DNA from: Trichococcus paludicola
GTDB lineage: Bacteria; Bacillota; Bacilli; Lactobacillales; Aerococcaceae
Direction of reading: 5' to 3'
DNA: 64,000 nt
Assembly: GCF_003052295.1 (NCBI RefSeq)
Contig: NZ_QBLC01000001.1
Span: 248,001-312,000, forward strand
The position numbers and the translations under genes are program-made. Shown here one piece after another: positions 1 to 8,171 of the stretch (within the stretch, counting starts at the first letter, position 1; every line of letters starts with the position of its first letter). The notes beneath the pieces are model-generated. The model was given only the letters and a program-made list of their open reading frames with translations, did not search any database and had not been told where the DNA came from.

Positions 1-770
1 AAGCGAAAATCGAAATGGCGACCGCTGATGTCAAAGGGAATGTCCGCTTCGAGCATGTTAAGTTCGGTTATGAACCGGATCATCTGGTCATCAAGGACTT
101 CTCCGCGGATATAAAAGAAGGACAAAAAGTCGCGTTAGTTGGTCCTACCGGCGCCGGCAAGACGACGATGGTGAAATTGTTGATGCGTTTCTACGATTTG
201 ACGGGTGGAGCCATCTACATCGACAACCACAAACTTACCGATTTCACGCGCAGCGATCTGCGTACGGAATTCGGGATGGTGCTGCAGGATACGTGGCTTT
301 ACAATGGTACCATCATGGAGAACATCCGCTACGGGAAACTGGATGCGACGGATGAAGAAGTCATCGCTGCCGCAAAAGCTGCGCAGGTGGATCACTTTGT
401 CCGGACGTTGCCGGATGGCTATGATATGATCCTGAACGAGGAAGCCAACAACGTTTCTCAGGGAGAGAAACAATTGCTGACGATCGCGCGCGCCATTCTA
501 GCCGATCCGCAAATCATGATCCTGGATGAGGCGACAAGTTCGGTTGACACGCGGACGGAAGTGCTGATCCAGAAAGCGATGGATACGCTGATGCAAGGCA
601 GAACAAGCTTCATCATCGCGCATCGCTTGTCGACCATCAAAAATGCCGACCTAATCCTCTGCATGAACAACGGGGACATCGTCGAACAAGGAACCCACGG
701 AGAACTGCTGGCGAAAGGCGGCTTCTACGCCGACCTCTACAACAGCCAATTCGACGAAGGTGAAGAATAA
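1..770 (+). CDS. ABC exporter ATP-binding domain, 3' part of gene
   Basis: The open frame enters from before the window; the ATG at 15 is internal, because the frame is open from base 3. The visible part is a complete nucleotide-binding domain of a fused membrane-ATPase exporter (multidrug/lipid type). Counting from the ATG at 15: Walker A GPTGAGKT at residues 43-50, Q-loop Q91, signature VSQGE at 147-151, Walker B IMILDEA at 167-173 and H-loop H203. The membrane half lies outside the window. The family usually works as a homo- or heterodimer in the cytoplasmic membrane. The substrate cannot be told from this part. Confidence 0.93.
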   Translation, partial: AKIEMATADVKGNVRFEHVKFGYEPDHLVIKDFSADIKEGQKVALVGPTGAGKTTMVKLLMRFYDLTGGAIYIDNHKLTDFTRSDLRTEFGMVLQDTWLYNGTIMENIRYGKLDATDEEVIAAAKAAQVDHFVRTLPDGYDMILNEEANNVSQGEKQLLTIARAILADPQIMILDEATSSVDTRTEVLIQKAMDTLMQGRTSFIIAHRLSTIKNADLILCMNNGDIVEQGTHGELLAKGGFYADLYNSQFDEGEE

Positions 771-1070
771 TAAGAAAAGCGGAACGGGTTCGCTCAGCCC
801 TGAAAGAAATTTAGGAAATCGTGCCGACTGAGCATCGCAGAGCGCAATATGCTGAGAGACTTCCTGCGTCAGCAGGTTAGTCGAACAGTATCCTTGGCTC
901 GCAGAGACAAGGGGTTCCTTTATCCTTTCCGAAGGGCTTACCCGTGAAGCTAGCCATCATTATTGGATGCATAGAACATTTTGCAACTCTATGAAACACC
1001 TATGGTGATGCACTTTTTATTCTAAATAGTTCTCGATTATGACAATAAAAACTGCATCATGCAGCCTAAA
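771..1070. other. Gene-free stretch with short inverted repeats, function unknown
   Basis: No convincing ORF and no tRNA. The first 170 bases are richer in GC than the rest and contain several short inverted pairs, for example GCTCAG near 793 with CTGAGC near 828, and TGCTGA near 849 with TCAGCA near 868. The remainder is AT-rich. It may be a structured 3' region of the ABC transcript or a decayed element. I do not recognise it. Confidence 0.4.
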
Positions 1071-1113
1071 GAAGATGATTCCGATACGCAATCGGGATCA
1101 TCTTCTTTATTTT
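1071..1113 (+). terminator. Hairpin terminator, copy 1 of a duplicated element
   Basis: A 15-bp stem (1071-1085 with 1091-1105, one G-T wobble) with a five-base loop is followed by a T-rich run. The hairpin and about 20 bases before it resemble the element at 3095-3135. Both sit directly upstream of a GPH transporter gene. Confidence 0.75.
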
Positions 1114-1307
1114 TTTTGCCCACTTCCCAAAGAATAGTCGTGAAAGCGGATTTGTCAATACTGAATATAAAAAAATCCTCATCGAAGAGTTCCCCAATGG
1201 TAATCAGATCATCCTCAAGAAGGATCTAAACCTTTGACGAATGCCATCGCAACACACTTACTTCAGCAAGGATGACAGCGTTCACAAAGTATTAACAATA
1301 AAAAAGT

Positions 1308-1335
1308 TGTAACCGGTTACCAGCGATGGTATTAT
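1308..1335 (+). promoter_or_regulatory. Promoter with palindromic operator upstream of first GPH symporter
   Basis: A -35-like TTGTAA (1308-1313) and a -10-like TATTAT (1330-1335) are 16 bp apart. A perfect 12-bp palindrome GTAACCGGTTAC (1309-1320) overlaps the -35. That symmetry, with a central CG, is typical of LacI-family or CcpA-like sites. The cognate regulator is not in the window. Confidence 0.5.
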
Positions 1336-1426
1336 TTCCTTAGTTATTACAACTCAGTTTTACCAATCGCATTTCGAATACTTTTAAACGCAACGTAGTT
1401 TCATAATGTGATAAAGATTATTGAAT

Positions 1427-1440
1427 TGTAAGCGCTGGAT
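1427..1440 (+). promoter_or_regulatory. Possible cre site
   Basis: TGTAAGCGCTGGAT matches the left half and centre of the CcpA cre consensus (TGNAANCGNTNNCA) but not its last two bases. It lies just upstream of the RBS of the sugar symporter gene, where binding would block transcription. Confidence 0.4.
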
Positions 1441-1463
1441 TTCATGATATGGAGGGGATTTTT

Positions 1464-2987
1464 ATGTCAAAAAATGATTCAATGATTCAAGGGGAAACGA
1501 AACTCAATCGCGCCAAACTATGGCAGATCGTTTTATTCACTTTGAATAACTCATCAACAAATATTTATATGTTCGCTTTTGGGTTTGTCACCTATTATTC
1601 AACGGGTCTTGTTGGTTTAGCCGCACTATTCGTAAGCCAAATTATGGGGTACATCCGTATCTTTGATGGGGTTATTGACCCGGCTATCGGCGTTTTGATC
1701 GATAAGACAGACACTAAATTCGGCAAATATCGTCCCATCATGGTTCTAGGTAACATTATTACTGTTATTTCATTCTTGATATTATTTAATATTCATAGCC
1801 TGGGCGGTGGAATGAAAATTCCAATTTTCCTACTTTCGTTAGTCGTGCATAAAATCGGTTATTCCTTGCAAGCGACGGTTACAAAAGCCGGTCAAGCAGC
1901 ATTGACAAGCGATCCAAAACAACGTCCCATCTTCAATATTGTTGATGGTTGGGTAACGACTTTATTGTTTACTGGTGGTCAAATTGTTGTCGCAAACTTC
2001 TTGGTGCCAAAATATGGCGGTTTTACTCCGGAATTCTTCAAAGTGTTTATCCCAGGAGTTATGGTCATCTCAGCTATCCTCGGAATTTTGGCAGTTATCG
2101 GTATTGCAGAAAAAGACAACAAACAATACTTTGGTATTGGTGAAAAAACGACTAAAACATCATTTAAAGATTACTGGGAAATTGTCAAAGGTAACAAACC
2201 TTTGCAAATGTTAACCATGGCAGCAGCTTTTGTGAAGTTCAATTCTGCAATGTTCGGTGACCAAATTGTGTTAATGATCCTGTTCGGTATCATCTTTGGT
2301 AACTTCGGTCTATCCGGAACGATCTCTTTAGTGCTGATTTTGCCTAACCTTATGTTCACTACTTTTGCAGCAACCATTGCTCAAAAAAGAGGCTTGCGTT
2401 ACTCATATGTTCGTTATTTGCAAGGTGGCGTTATTTCATTAATTCTATTAGGCGGCTTGCTTTTCTTTGCGAACCCAGGTGATTTGAGCTTCTCTAACCC
2501 ATCCTTATGGACAGTTGCCTTCGTAATCATTTTTGCTTGCGCGAAAGGATTTACATCCACACCAACAGGCTTGGCCTTGACGATGGCAGCGGATGTCTCC
2601 GACTACGAAACAAGTGTTTCGGGACGTTATGTTTCCGGAATGTTGAGCACCATGTTCTCATTGACCGATTCAGTCGCATCATCGTTCGCGCCAATGTCGA
2701 TTGGTTGGGTGTTAGCCGCTGTAGGTTTTGCAAAAGTATTTCCAACGGCTGACACACCACTTTCGCCACAATTGCGTATGGCTGGTATTGTATTGCTTGC
2801 AGCTTTGCCTTTAGCCGGTACACTGATTGCTCTAGCGTTTATGAAATTCTACCCATTGAATAAAGAAACAATGGAAGGCATTCAAATAAAAATTGCAGAA
2901 ATGAAACAGGGTGATCCAAGTGATCATGATAATGGAGCAGAAATGCCTCAAGCAATCCCTAATACAATCCCTGCAATGAATGACTAA
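1464..2987 (+). CDS. GPH-family sugar:cation symporter (MFS_2)
   Basis: The 507-residue polytopic membrane protein resembles the glycoside-pentoside-hexuronide symporters (melibiose/xyloside/glucuronide carriers). The N-terminal third has the family's conserved region (D-G-V-I-D-P near residues 69-74, then a cytoplasmic K-F-G-K-Y-R-P loop), and about 12 hydrophobic segments follow. The frame also opens at an ATG at 1449, but GGAGGGG (1451-1457) lies 7 bases before the ATG at 1464, so I chose 1464. A palindromic operator and a cre-like site upstream suggest sugar-responsive control. It is followed by a second GPH gene. The substrate is unknown. Confidence 0.88.
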   Translation: MSKNDSMIQGETKLNRAKLWQIVLFTLNNSSTNIYMFAFGFVTYYSTGLVGLAALFVSQIMGYIRIFDGVIDPAIGVLIDKTDTKFGKYRPIMVLGNIITVISFLILFNIHSLGGGMKIPIFLLSLVVHKIGYSLQATVTKAGQAALTSDPKQRPIFNIVDGWVTTLLFTGGQIVVANFLVPKYGGFTPEFFKVFIPGVMVISAILGILAVIGIAEKDNKQYFGIGEKTTKTSFKDYWEIVKGNKPLQMLTMAAAFVKFNSAMFGDQIVLMILFGIIFGNFGLSGTISLVLILPNLMFTTFAATIAQKRGLRYSYVRYLQGGVISLILLGGLLFFANPGDLSFSNPSLWTVAFVIIFACAKGFTSTPTGLALTMAADVSDYETSVSGRYVSGMLSTMFSLTDSVASSFAPMSIGWVLAAVGFAKVFPTADTPLSPQLRMAGIVLLAALPLAGTLIALAFMKFYPLNKETMEGIQIKIAEMKQGDPSDHDNGAEMPQAIPNTIPAMND

Positions 2988-3094
2988 AGCTACGACTTTT
3001 CATTTTTGAGTAATAGGAAAAATAATAATGTCAGCGATTGCATGGATAGTCAGCCTAAACTAGACACCAAAAATAACTCTATCATGTAGCCCGA

Positions 3095-3135
3095 GAAGAT
3101 GATGACGATAAACTATCGGGGTCATCTTCTCTTAT
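3095..3135 (+). terminator. Hairpin terminator, copy 2 of a duplicated element
   Basis: GAGAAGATGA...TCATCTTCTC is a long imperfect stem around 3094-3131, followed by a short T-rich stretch. It ends the first GPH gene. Its sequence and its preceding ATCATGTAGCC segment are close to the element at 1050-1113. Confidence 0.65.
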
Positions 3136-3239
3136 TTAATACCATGATGCTTGGTGGGAGAATTAGCTGATCTGAAAAATATAAATTCAACTTATATAGA
3201 ATAGTTCACCAATTATTATAGAGAAAAGAGGAAAATATT

Positions 3240-4712
3240 ATGGCAGAAGAAAAAGTTGTTAAGCAGCAAAATTCAGCAAACGAAATGAAAAGCAGTCTAA
3301 CCCTGAAGCATAAATTGGGTTATGGTGCCGGAGATGCCGGTGGGGTTGCTACCCTGGTCTTGATCGGAACATTTATGAACCGATATCTTACAAACGTATT
3401 AGGCATACCATTTGCAACGCTATCTATACTGTTGCTCGTTTGGAATATTTGGGATATGGTCAATGACCCGATGATGGGTACTATAATGGATAAGTCCTTC
3501 TCTAAGGCACATGGCCAAAAAGATAAGTTCCGTCCTTGGATGTTGCGCTCTATTCCTTTGATTGTTATCGGTCTTATTGCATTCTTCTCTGTACCTTCAA
3601 TGTTTGATGGTATGATGCGTTTAGTAGCTATTTTTCTATTAAAAATTATCTACGAATTAGGTTACACTATGATGAACATTGCCATGGGATCAGTTCTTGG
3701 GGTAATGGCCTTAAACGATAGAGAAAGAACTACTTTATCTTCGGCTCGTGGTATGGGATCAACAGTCGGTGGTTTAATCAGTTCAATGATTATACCGGTG
3801 ATTCTTTCGCGTTTAGGTGAAAACACAACAGGTTATATGGTTTCAGGTATCTTCGCGGCTATCTTAGGTGGTGCACTGATCTTCTTCCACTATTGGGGAA
3901 CTGAAGAACGGAATGTTGCAGCGAAACTTGCCGCAGAAGAACAAACAGAACCGACAAAAGTCACAGATATTTTTGTTACATTAGCTAAAAACAAAGCGTT
4001 CTTGTCACTTTGTTTACACTCGATTGTAATCGTTTTCGGTTCAACCTTATTCAATACAACGCTTCCTTATATTTATGGCGATGTATTTGGTGATATTGGT
4101 TTAATGGGAACTGCTGCTTTAATCGGTCAAGGGTTACCAGTAGTGCTGTTACTTATCGCTCCATACTTGGTAAAATTCATTGGATCTACAGTTAAAGTAA
4201 TCCGTACTTATTTACTATTGAGTGCCTCTATCTTTATTGGATTGTACGTCTGGAAATTAGTGGGTGACTTGCCACCATTCTTATACATGGTTTCTGCCAG
4301 CGTCGGTATTGCTTTCATGCTGATGTCCGTTCAACTTCAATGGGGTCTTGTTTCAGAATCTATTGACTACAACGAATACATCACTGGCAAACGTTCCGAA
4401 GGTTCCATCTACGGTAACTTCTCGCTGACAAGACGTCTTGGCCAAATGTTGGCGCAATCCCTTGTTGTCTTGATGATTGGTTGGGTTGGTTACAGCCAAC
4501 AGGCCGCTCAAGCTGGTCAAGCGCAATCAGCTCAAGCTGTTGATGGATTAGTTCTAATGAACCTTCTTGGTCCAGCCGTTTGTGCTTTATTATCATGGGT
4601 TTCATTCAAATTCATTTGGAACATTACTGATGAAACACGTGAGGCGATGACTTCAGCTCGTCTGGCAAGACTTGAGGAATTTGCTAAGAAAAATGATGAA
4701 CCAGAAGTATAA
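3240..4712 (+). CDS. GPH-family sugar:cation symporter, second copy
   Basis: This 490-residue polytopic membrane protein is again of the GPH/MFS_2 type, with the motif L-G-Y-G-A-G-D near residues 25-31 and N-D-P-M-M-G-T-I-M-D near 74-83. It is clearly diverged from the gene before it and not a recent copy. AGAGGAAAA precedes the ATG. It lies 18 bp ahead of a creatininase-family gene and probably shares its transcript, so the carrier may import a substrate or precursor for that hydrolase. The substrate is not known. Confidence 0.88.
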   Translation: MAEEKVVKQQNSANEMKSSLTLKHKLGYGAGDAGGVATLVLIGTFMNRYLTNVLGIPFATLSILLLVWNIWDMVNDPMMGTIMDKSFSKAHGQKDKFRPWMLRSIPLIVIGLIAFFSVPSMFDGMMRLVAIFLLKIIYELGYTMMNIAMGSVLGVMALNDRERTTLSSARGMGSTVGGLISSMIIPVILSRLGENTTGYMVSGIFAAILGGALIFFHYWGTEERNVAAKLAAEEQTEPTKVTDIFVTLAKNKAFLSLCLHSIVIVFGSTLFNTTLPYIYGDVFGDIGLMGTAALIGQGLPVVLLLIAPYLVKFIGSTVKVIRTYLLLSASIFIGLYVWKLVGDLPPFLYMVSASVGIAFMLMSVQLQWGLVSESIDYNEYITGKRSEGSIYGNFSLTRRLGQMLAQSLVVLMIGWVGYSQQAAQAGQAQSAQAVDGLVLMNLLGPAVCALLSWVSFKFIWNITDETREAMTSARLARLEEFAKKNDEPEV

Positions 4713-4730
4713 TAGCGAGGTGCGCTGGTC

Positions 4731-5585
4731 ATGAAATTAAGAAGTCACTTATTGAATGTTTTAATAAATGATGAAGTGGAGGCTTACTTAAAGGAAAACG
4801 ATGTCATCATCGTGCCTTTTGGACCAACCGAACTCCACGGAGGGCTGCCCTTGGATTGCGAAACCATCTTGGCTGAGGGGATTGCCTTATTGATGGCAGA
4901 AAGGACAAACTCACTTGTGCTTCCGCATGTGCCTTATATTTATTCAGGGGCGACCGCCTCAGGGAAGGGAACCATCCAATTGACCGTCAGGGAAAGTGCC
5001 GATATGCTGCATGGTCTGGCACAGTCCTTACTGCGATCAGGCTTCAAAAAGCAAATATATATTAGTCTGCACGGCCCAGCCCATATCTCCATCAATCCGG
5101 TTGTGCGTGATTTCTTTGATGAAACAGGGGTAGCCATTCTCTATATCGACGGCATGATAACAGCCCAGAAATCCGGCGTCTTTTCAGATCCGAAAGAGAT
5201 GATGCTTCATTTTGATAAGATGATTCTTGGGGCTTACAAGCTGCGTAATCGTTTGGATGATATATTGCTGACTTCTGATTATGCAGAACCAGTTACCCAG
5301 ACCCCATCGGTTTTCGGTAACCTAAGTGCCCAAGCCTTTCAATCTGGAGCAACAGGTTACTATTTCAAGGAACATTCAGACCATATGGCAACCTCTGCTA
5401 TACCTGATATTGAAACGCGAGACCGCATGGCAGAAGAGGGACTAGTGCTGCTAAATAAGATGGTGGATACAATTGATTTTCCAACTTTGCTTAAGGAAAT
5501 GGCGATTCAAGAAGATTATCTTGAAGAGGTTTACAAACGTTACCCACACGTGCCAGCTGCCTACAATCGACACAAAAACATTTAA
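4731..5585 (+). CDS. Creatininase-family amidohydrolase
   Basis: The 284-residue protein resembles the creatininase/creatinine amidohydrolase family (PF02633), Zn/Mn-dependent hydrolases of cyclic amides. The N-terminal metal-binding stretch is visible as G-P-T-E-L-H-G at 31-37 (E34 and H36 as likely ligands) with D42, and a second block S-L-H-G-P-A-H is at 112-118 (H114). The usual E-x-H-G-x-H-L-P-L-x-T-D spacing is one residue shorter here and ends C-E-T instead of T-D-T, and the later N-G-H-G-G-N block is changed. It may therefore act on something other than creatinine. A terminator follows. Confidence 0.75.
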   Translation: MKLRSHLLNVLINDEVEAYLKENDVIIVPFGPTELHGGLPLDCETILAEGIALLMAERTNSLVLPHVPYIYSGATASGKGTIQLTVRESADMLHGLAQSLLRSGFKKQIYISLHGPAHISINPVVRDFFDETGVAILYIDGMITAQKSGVFSDPKEMMLHFDKMILGAYKLRNRLDDILLTSDYAEPVTQTPSVFGNLSAQAFQSGATGYYFKEHSDHMATSAIPDIETRDRMAEEGLVLLNKMVDTIDFPTLLKEMAIQEDYLEEVYKRYPHVPAAYNRHKNI

Positions 5586-5598
5586 ACAGTTTCACAGA

Positions 5599-5629
5599 CT
5601 GCTCCCCGTAATGTGGGGCAGTTTTTTTT
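5599..5629 (+). terminator. Terminator after creatininase-family gene
   Basis: A short stem, CTGCTCC with GGGGCAG (one wobble), is followed by eight T residues. Confidence 0.75.
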
Positions 5630-5648
5630 GATTTAAATTTATCCAAAA

Positions 5649-5681
5649 AATTCCCGGCGAAATCATGCTTCGCCGGGAATT
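5649..5681 (-). terminator. Terminator of Fe-S biogenesis gene
   Basis: A perfect 13-bp stem (5649-5661 with 5669-5681) has a seven-base loop. A run of A on the + strand (5645-5650) gives a T run on the minus strand, so it ends the minus-strand gene at 5723-6055. Confidence 0.85.
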
Positions 5682-5722
5682 GCTGCCAGAAGGAATGGAC
5701 ACTTTATCTGTTGCCGCTTTTC

Positions 5723-6055
5723 TCAATCTTTCAACTTCATATTTTTGTAGTTCATGTGCGGGTTCAACAGTCCACGGTTGCTTTTCAGGACGAAAGAAAA
5801 ACTGCTGTCGTTGAAATCGATGGTGTTGTCCTCGTCCAGTTGCTGCAGGCTGTCCTTGGTGGCTTTGACCGCGCCGAAGTTGGTGTCCAGAACAGTGTCG
5901 TAATTCTGATTTTCCGTATCATACGCTCGGATCGTGAACATGCTGCTGTCCGGTCCGCCGCAGCCGTAGATGGTGCTCATATACAAAGAGAGTTCCTCGG
6001 CCATCCCCAATTTTTCCAGTCTTTGCATGGCATTTTCAGTAAACGTCAATTTCAT
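5723..6055 (-). CDS. Iron-sulfur cluster biosynthesis (HesB/YqkB-like) protein
   Basis: The 110-residue protein is of the Fe-S_biosyn (HesB-like, PF01521) type as found in many Firmicutes (B. subtilis YqkB-like). The segment Y-G-C-G-G-P at 30-35 is the recognisable family core. The three-cysteine pattern of true A-type carriers (IscA/SufA) is absent, so this is the degenerate branch and its cluster-binding role is unproven. The RBS AGAGGTGAT is well placed. It is a single gene with its own terminator and is divergent from the metY T-box leader. Confidence 0.8.
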   Translation of the reverse strand: MKLTFTENAMQRLEKLGMAEELSLYMSTIYGCGGPDSSMFTIRAYDTENQNYDTVLDTNFGAVKATKDSLQQLDEDNTIDFNDSSFSFVLKSNRGLLNPHMNYKNMKLKD

Positions 6056-6132
6056 TTTCCATCACCTCTTGTACTAATTATAGAGCATGCCCCGACAAAA
6101 CAAATCAATTATGCTCACCCTGATAAAAATGT

Positions 6133-6161
6133 TTGACAAGGTTAGAAACAGATGCTATATT
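6133..6161 (+). promoter_or_regulatory. Promoter of metY T-box transcript
   Basis: TTGACA (6133-6138) and TATATT (6156-6161) are 17 bp apart, a near-consensus sigma-A promoter. Transcription would start near 6168 and run through the T-box. Confidence 0.85.
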
Positions 6162-6177
6162 TAATTAAATTCTAATA

Positions 6178-6457
6178 GAAGAGCGATGAAGAGAAGAGTA
6201 CCTTTCGATTGTCATTCCAGAGAGCCCCGGTAGGTGAAAAGGGGTATGATGAAAAAAAGCGAAGATGGTCTCGGAGCAAAGCAATGCGGATAGTGTTGCT
6301 TCGGTTTGTGCACGATAAAGCACAAGAGTATAACAAGCTGGAGCTTGCGTACTTTTTAAGGTATGGATCGCGAGGTCCCTACGAACATGGGTGGTAACAC
6401 GAAGAGCTTTCGTCCCTGTATTTCAAGCAGTTGGAATATAGGGACGAGGGCTTTTTT
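6178..6457 (+). ncRNA. Methionine T-box riboswitch
   Basis: The leader carries the AGAGAG...GGTAGGTGAAAA start of a stem I and the T-box sequence GGGTGGTAACACG (6389-6401), which pairs with the 3' end of uncharged tRNA. A terminator (6405-6457) follows: a GTCCCT...AGGGAC stem and a T run. The likely specifier is ATG at 6265-6267. It sits in the same context (ATGGTCT then CGGAG or CGAG) as the T-box before the metE-like gene. Uncharged tRNA-Met should favour the antiterminator and switch on metY. Met T-boxes on methionine genes are known in Lactobacillales. Confidence 0.92.
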
Positions 6458-6570
6458 GCTTTTTGCAATATCAGAGTAACGAACAGAAGCAACCTCGGCT
6501 AATCGGAAATGACCCAGAAGAGCAACTGCCATGAAAAAATAGATCGAAAACCAGAAGGGAAAGATGACAA

Positions 6571-7851
6571 ATGACAGAGAAAAATTACAGTTTTGAAACG
6601 TTGCAAGTACATGCAGGCCAAGTGCCGGACCCCGTTACCGGAGCCCGTGCGGTGCCGATCTACCAAACTACCGCTTTCGTCTTCGACAGCGCGGAACAGG
6701 CTGCCGGCCGCTTCGCTTTGACGGATGCCGGAAATGTCTACACCCGTTTGACGAACCCTACAACCGCAGTCGTGGATGCGCGGGTTGCAGCGCTTGAAGG
6801 GGGCACATCCGCAGTTACAGTCGCTTCAGGCTCGGCGGCTATCACGTACGCTATCCTCAACGTAGCGAATGCGGGAGATGAAATCGTGGCAGCCAGCACG
6901 CTCTACGGCGGAACCTACAATCTTTTCAGTGCGACTTTGCCTAATTTGGGCATCAAAACAACTTTCGTTGATCCTGAAGATGGAGCTAACTTCGAAGCTG
7001 CCATCACGGAAAAGACAAAAGCCATCTTCATCGAATCGATTGGAAACCCGAGCACGAACCTGATCGATATCGAAAAAGTCGCCGAAATCGCGCATAACCA
7101 TGGCATCATCTTGATCGTGGACAACACATTCGGTACGCCATACCTGATCCGTCCTTTCGAATTCGGCGCCGATGTTGTGGTCCACTCCGCTACGAAATTC
7201 TTGGGCGGACACGGCACAACAATGGGCGGAGTCGTCATCGAATCCGGTAAATTTGATTTCGCTGCCAGCGGAAGATACCCTGGATTCACGACGCCGGATG
7301 CGCATTACAACGGGTTGGTCTATACGGATCTGGGACCGGGGGCATTCACGACCAAAATCCGCGTGCAATTGCTGCGCGATACCGGAGCCTGCATTGGGCC
7401 GATCGATTCCTTCCTGTTGCTGCAAGGGATCGAAACTTTGTCATTGCGCGTCGAACGCCATGTCGAAAATACCCGCAAAGTTGTTGCATATTTGGCGAAC
7501 CACCCGAAAGTGTCCTGGGTGAATTATCCGGAACTGCCTGATAGCAAATACAAGGCTCTTGCCGACAAATACTTCCCTAAAGGAGCCGGTTCGATCTTCA
7601 CTTTCGGCATCGAGGGCGGCAAACAAGCCGGCATCGAGTGGATCGATAAGTTGGAATTGTTCTCGTTGCTTGCGAACGTTGCCGACGCAAAATCATTGGT
7701 CATCCACCCAGCCAGCACGACCCACGCGCAATTGAGCGACGAAGATCTTATAGCTGCCGGCGTTTCCGGGGACATGATCCGCCTGTCCATCGGGATCGAA
7801 AATGCCAATGACATCATCGCCGATCTGGAACAAGCTTTCGAACAAATCTAA
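6571..7851 (+). CDS. metY: O-acetylhomoserine sulfhydrylase
   Basis: The 426-residue PLP enzyme is of the Cys/Met metabolism family. It makes homocysteine directly from O-acetylhomoserine and sulfide. The N-terminus [10 protein letters not shown], the long insert around residues 235-270 typical of the MetY branch, and the lysine block [13 protein letters not shown] (PLP Schiff-base lysine near 209) support the call. It is the only gene behind a Met T-box. A cysteine synthase side activity is common in the family. A long hairpin overlaps its stop codon. Confidence 0.93.
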   Translation: MTEKNYSFETLQVHAGQVPDPVTGARAVPIYQTTAFVFDSAEQAAGRFALTDAGNVYTRLTNPTTAVVDARVAALEGGTSAVTVASGSAAITYAILNVANAGDEIVAASTLYGGTYNLFSATLPNLGIKTTFVDPEDGANFEAAITEKTKAIFIESIGNPSTNLIDIEKVAEIAHNHGIILIVDNTFGTPYLIRPFEFGADVVVHSATKFLGGHGTTMGGVVIESGKFDFAASGRYPGFTTPDAHYNGLVYTDLGPGAFTTKIRVQLLRDTGACIGPIDSFLLLQGIETLSLRVERHVENTRKVVAYLANHPKVSWVNYPELPDSKYKALADKYFPKGAGSIFTFGIEGGKQAGIEWIDKLELFSLLANVADAKSLVIHPASTTHAQLSDEDLIAAGVSGDMIRLSIGIENANDIIADLEQAFEQI

Positions 7852-7898
7852 CAAAATGGAGGTGTAGCCTGATTTTCAAGGCTGCACCTCCATTTTGT
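7851..7898. terminator. Long hairpin after metY
   Basis: A 19-bp stem (7851-7869 with 7880-7898, one wobble) starts at the last base of the metY stop codon. T-rich flanks on both strands make it a probable terminator. Confidence 0.75.
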
Positions 7899-7905
7899 AC
7901 ATTAT

Positions 7906-7934
7906 TTGCTGACCAAACGACGGAATGATATACT
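7906..7934 (+). promoter_or_regulatory. Promoter of MFS exporter leader
   Basis: TTGCTG (7906-7911) and TATACT (7929-7934) are 17 bp apart. The transcript would have a leader of about 230 bases before the MFS gene. Confidence 0.7.
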
Positions 7935-7970
7935 GTTCCTAGTTATGATTAAGAATAGAGGCGAGCGGTC

Positions 7971-8102
7971 ATGAGCGCGAAATTGAGAATTTTTTTGACC
8001 TTGATGCATGGTATTTTTTCCGATGCGGCAATTCAAGGGGTAGAGTTTGCCCAAAAATCAAAAAAATTCAAACAACAATACGCTTCTTGCTGCTTATCCT
8101 GA
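7971..8102 (+). CDS. Possible 43-residue leader peptide
   Basis: An ATG at 7971 with a weak AGAGG upstream opens a 43-codon frame that ends with TGA at 8100-8102, 17 bases before a terminator hairpin. It lies wholly inside the untranslated leader of the MFS gene. It is rich in Lys and Gln, with two adjacent Cys codons near the end. Its position suggests ribosome-controlled attenuation. Whether it is translated is unknown. Confidence 0.3.
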   Translation: MSAKLRIFLTLMHGIFSDAAIQGVEFAQKSKKFKQQYASCCLS

Positions 8103-8119
8103 ACAAAGAGATAAGTCCG

Positions 8120-8146
8120 GCTATGGGGCCTCCCATAGCTTTTTTT
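8120..8146 (+). terminator. Terminator in leader of MFS gene (possible attenuator)
   Basis: GCTATGGG and CCCATAGC (8120-8127 with 8132-8139) form a perfect 8-bp stem with a four-base loop, followed by seven T. It lies after the promoter at 7906-7934 and 25 bp before the MFS start codon, so it can end the transcript before the gene. Confidence 0.75.
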
Positions 8147-8171
8147 GTGCAAGAAAAGAAGGGACTTTCAA

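Noticed and set aside
6209-6397. 62-codon ORF upstream of metY
   Set aside because: It lies wholly within the T-box leader and covers stem I and the T-box motif. It has no RBS.
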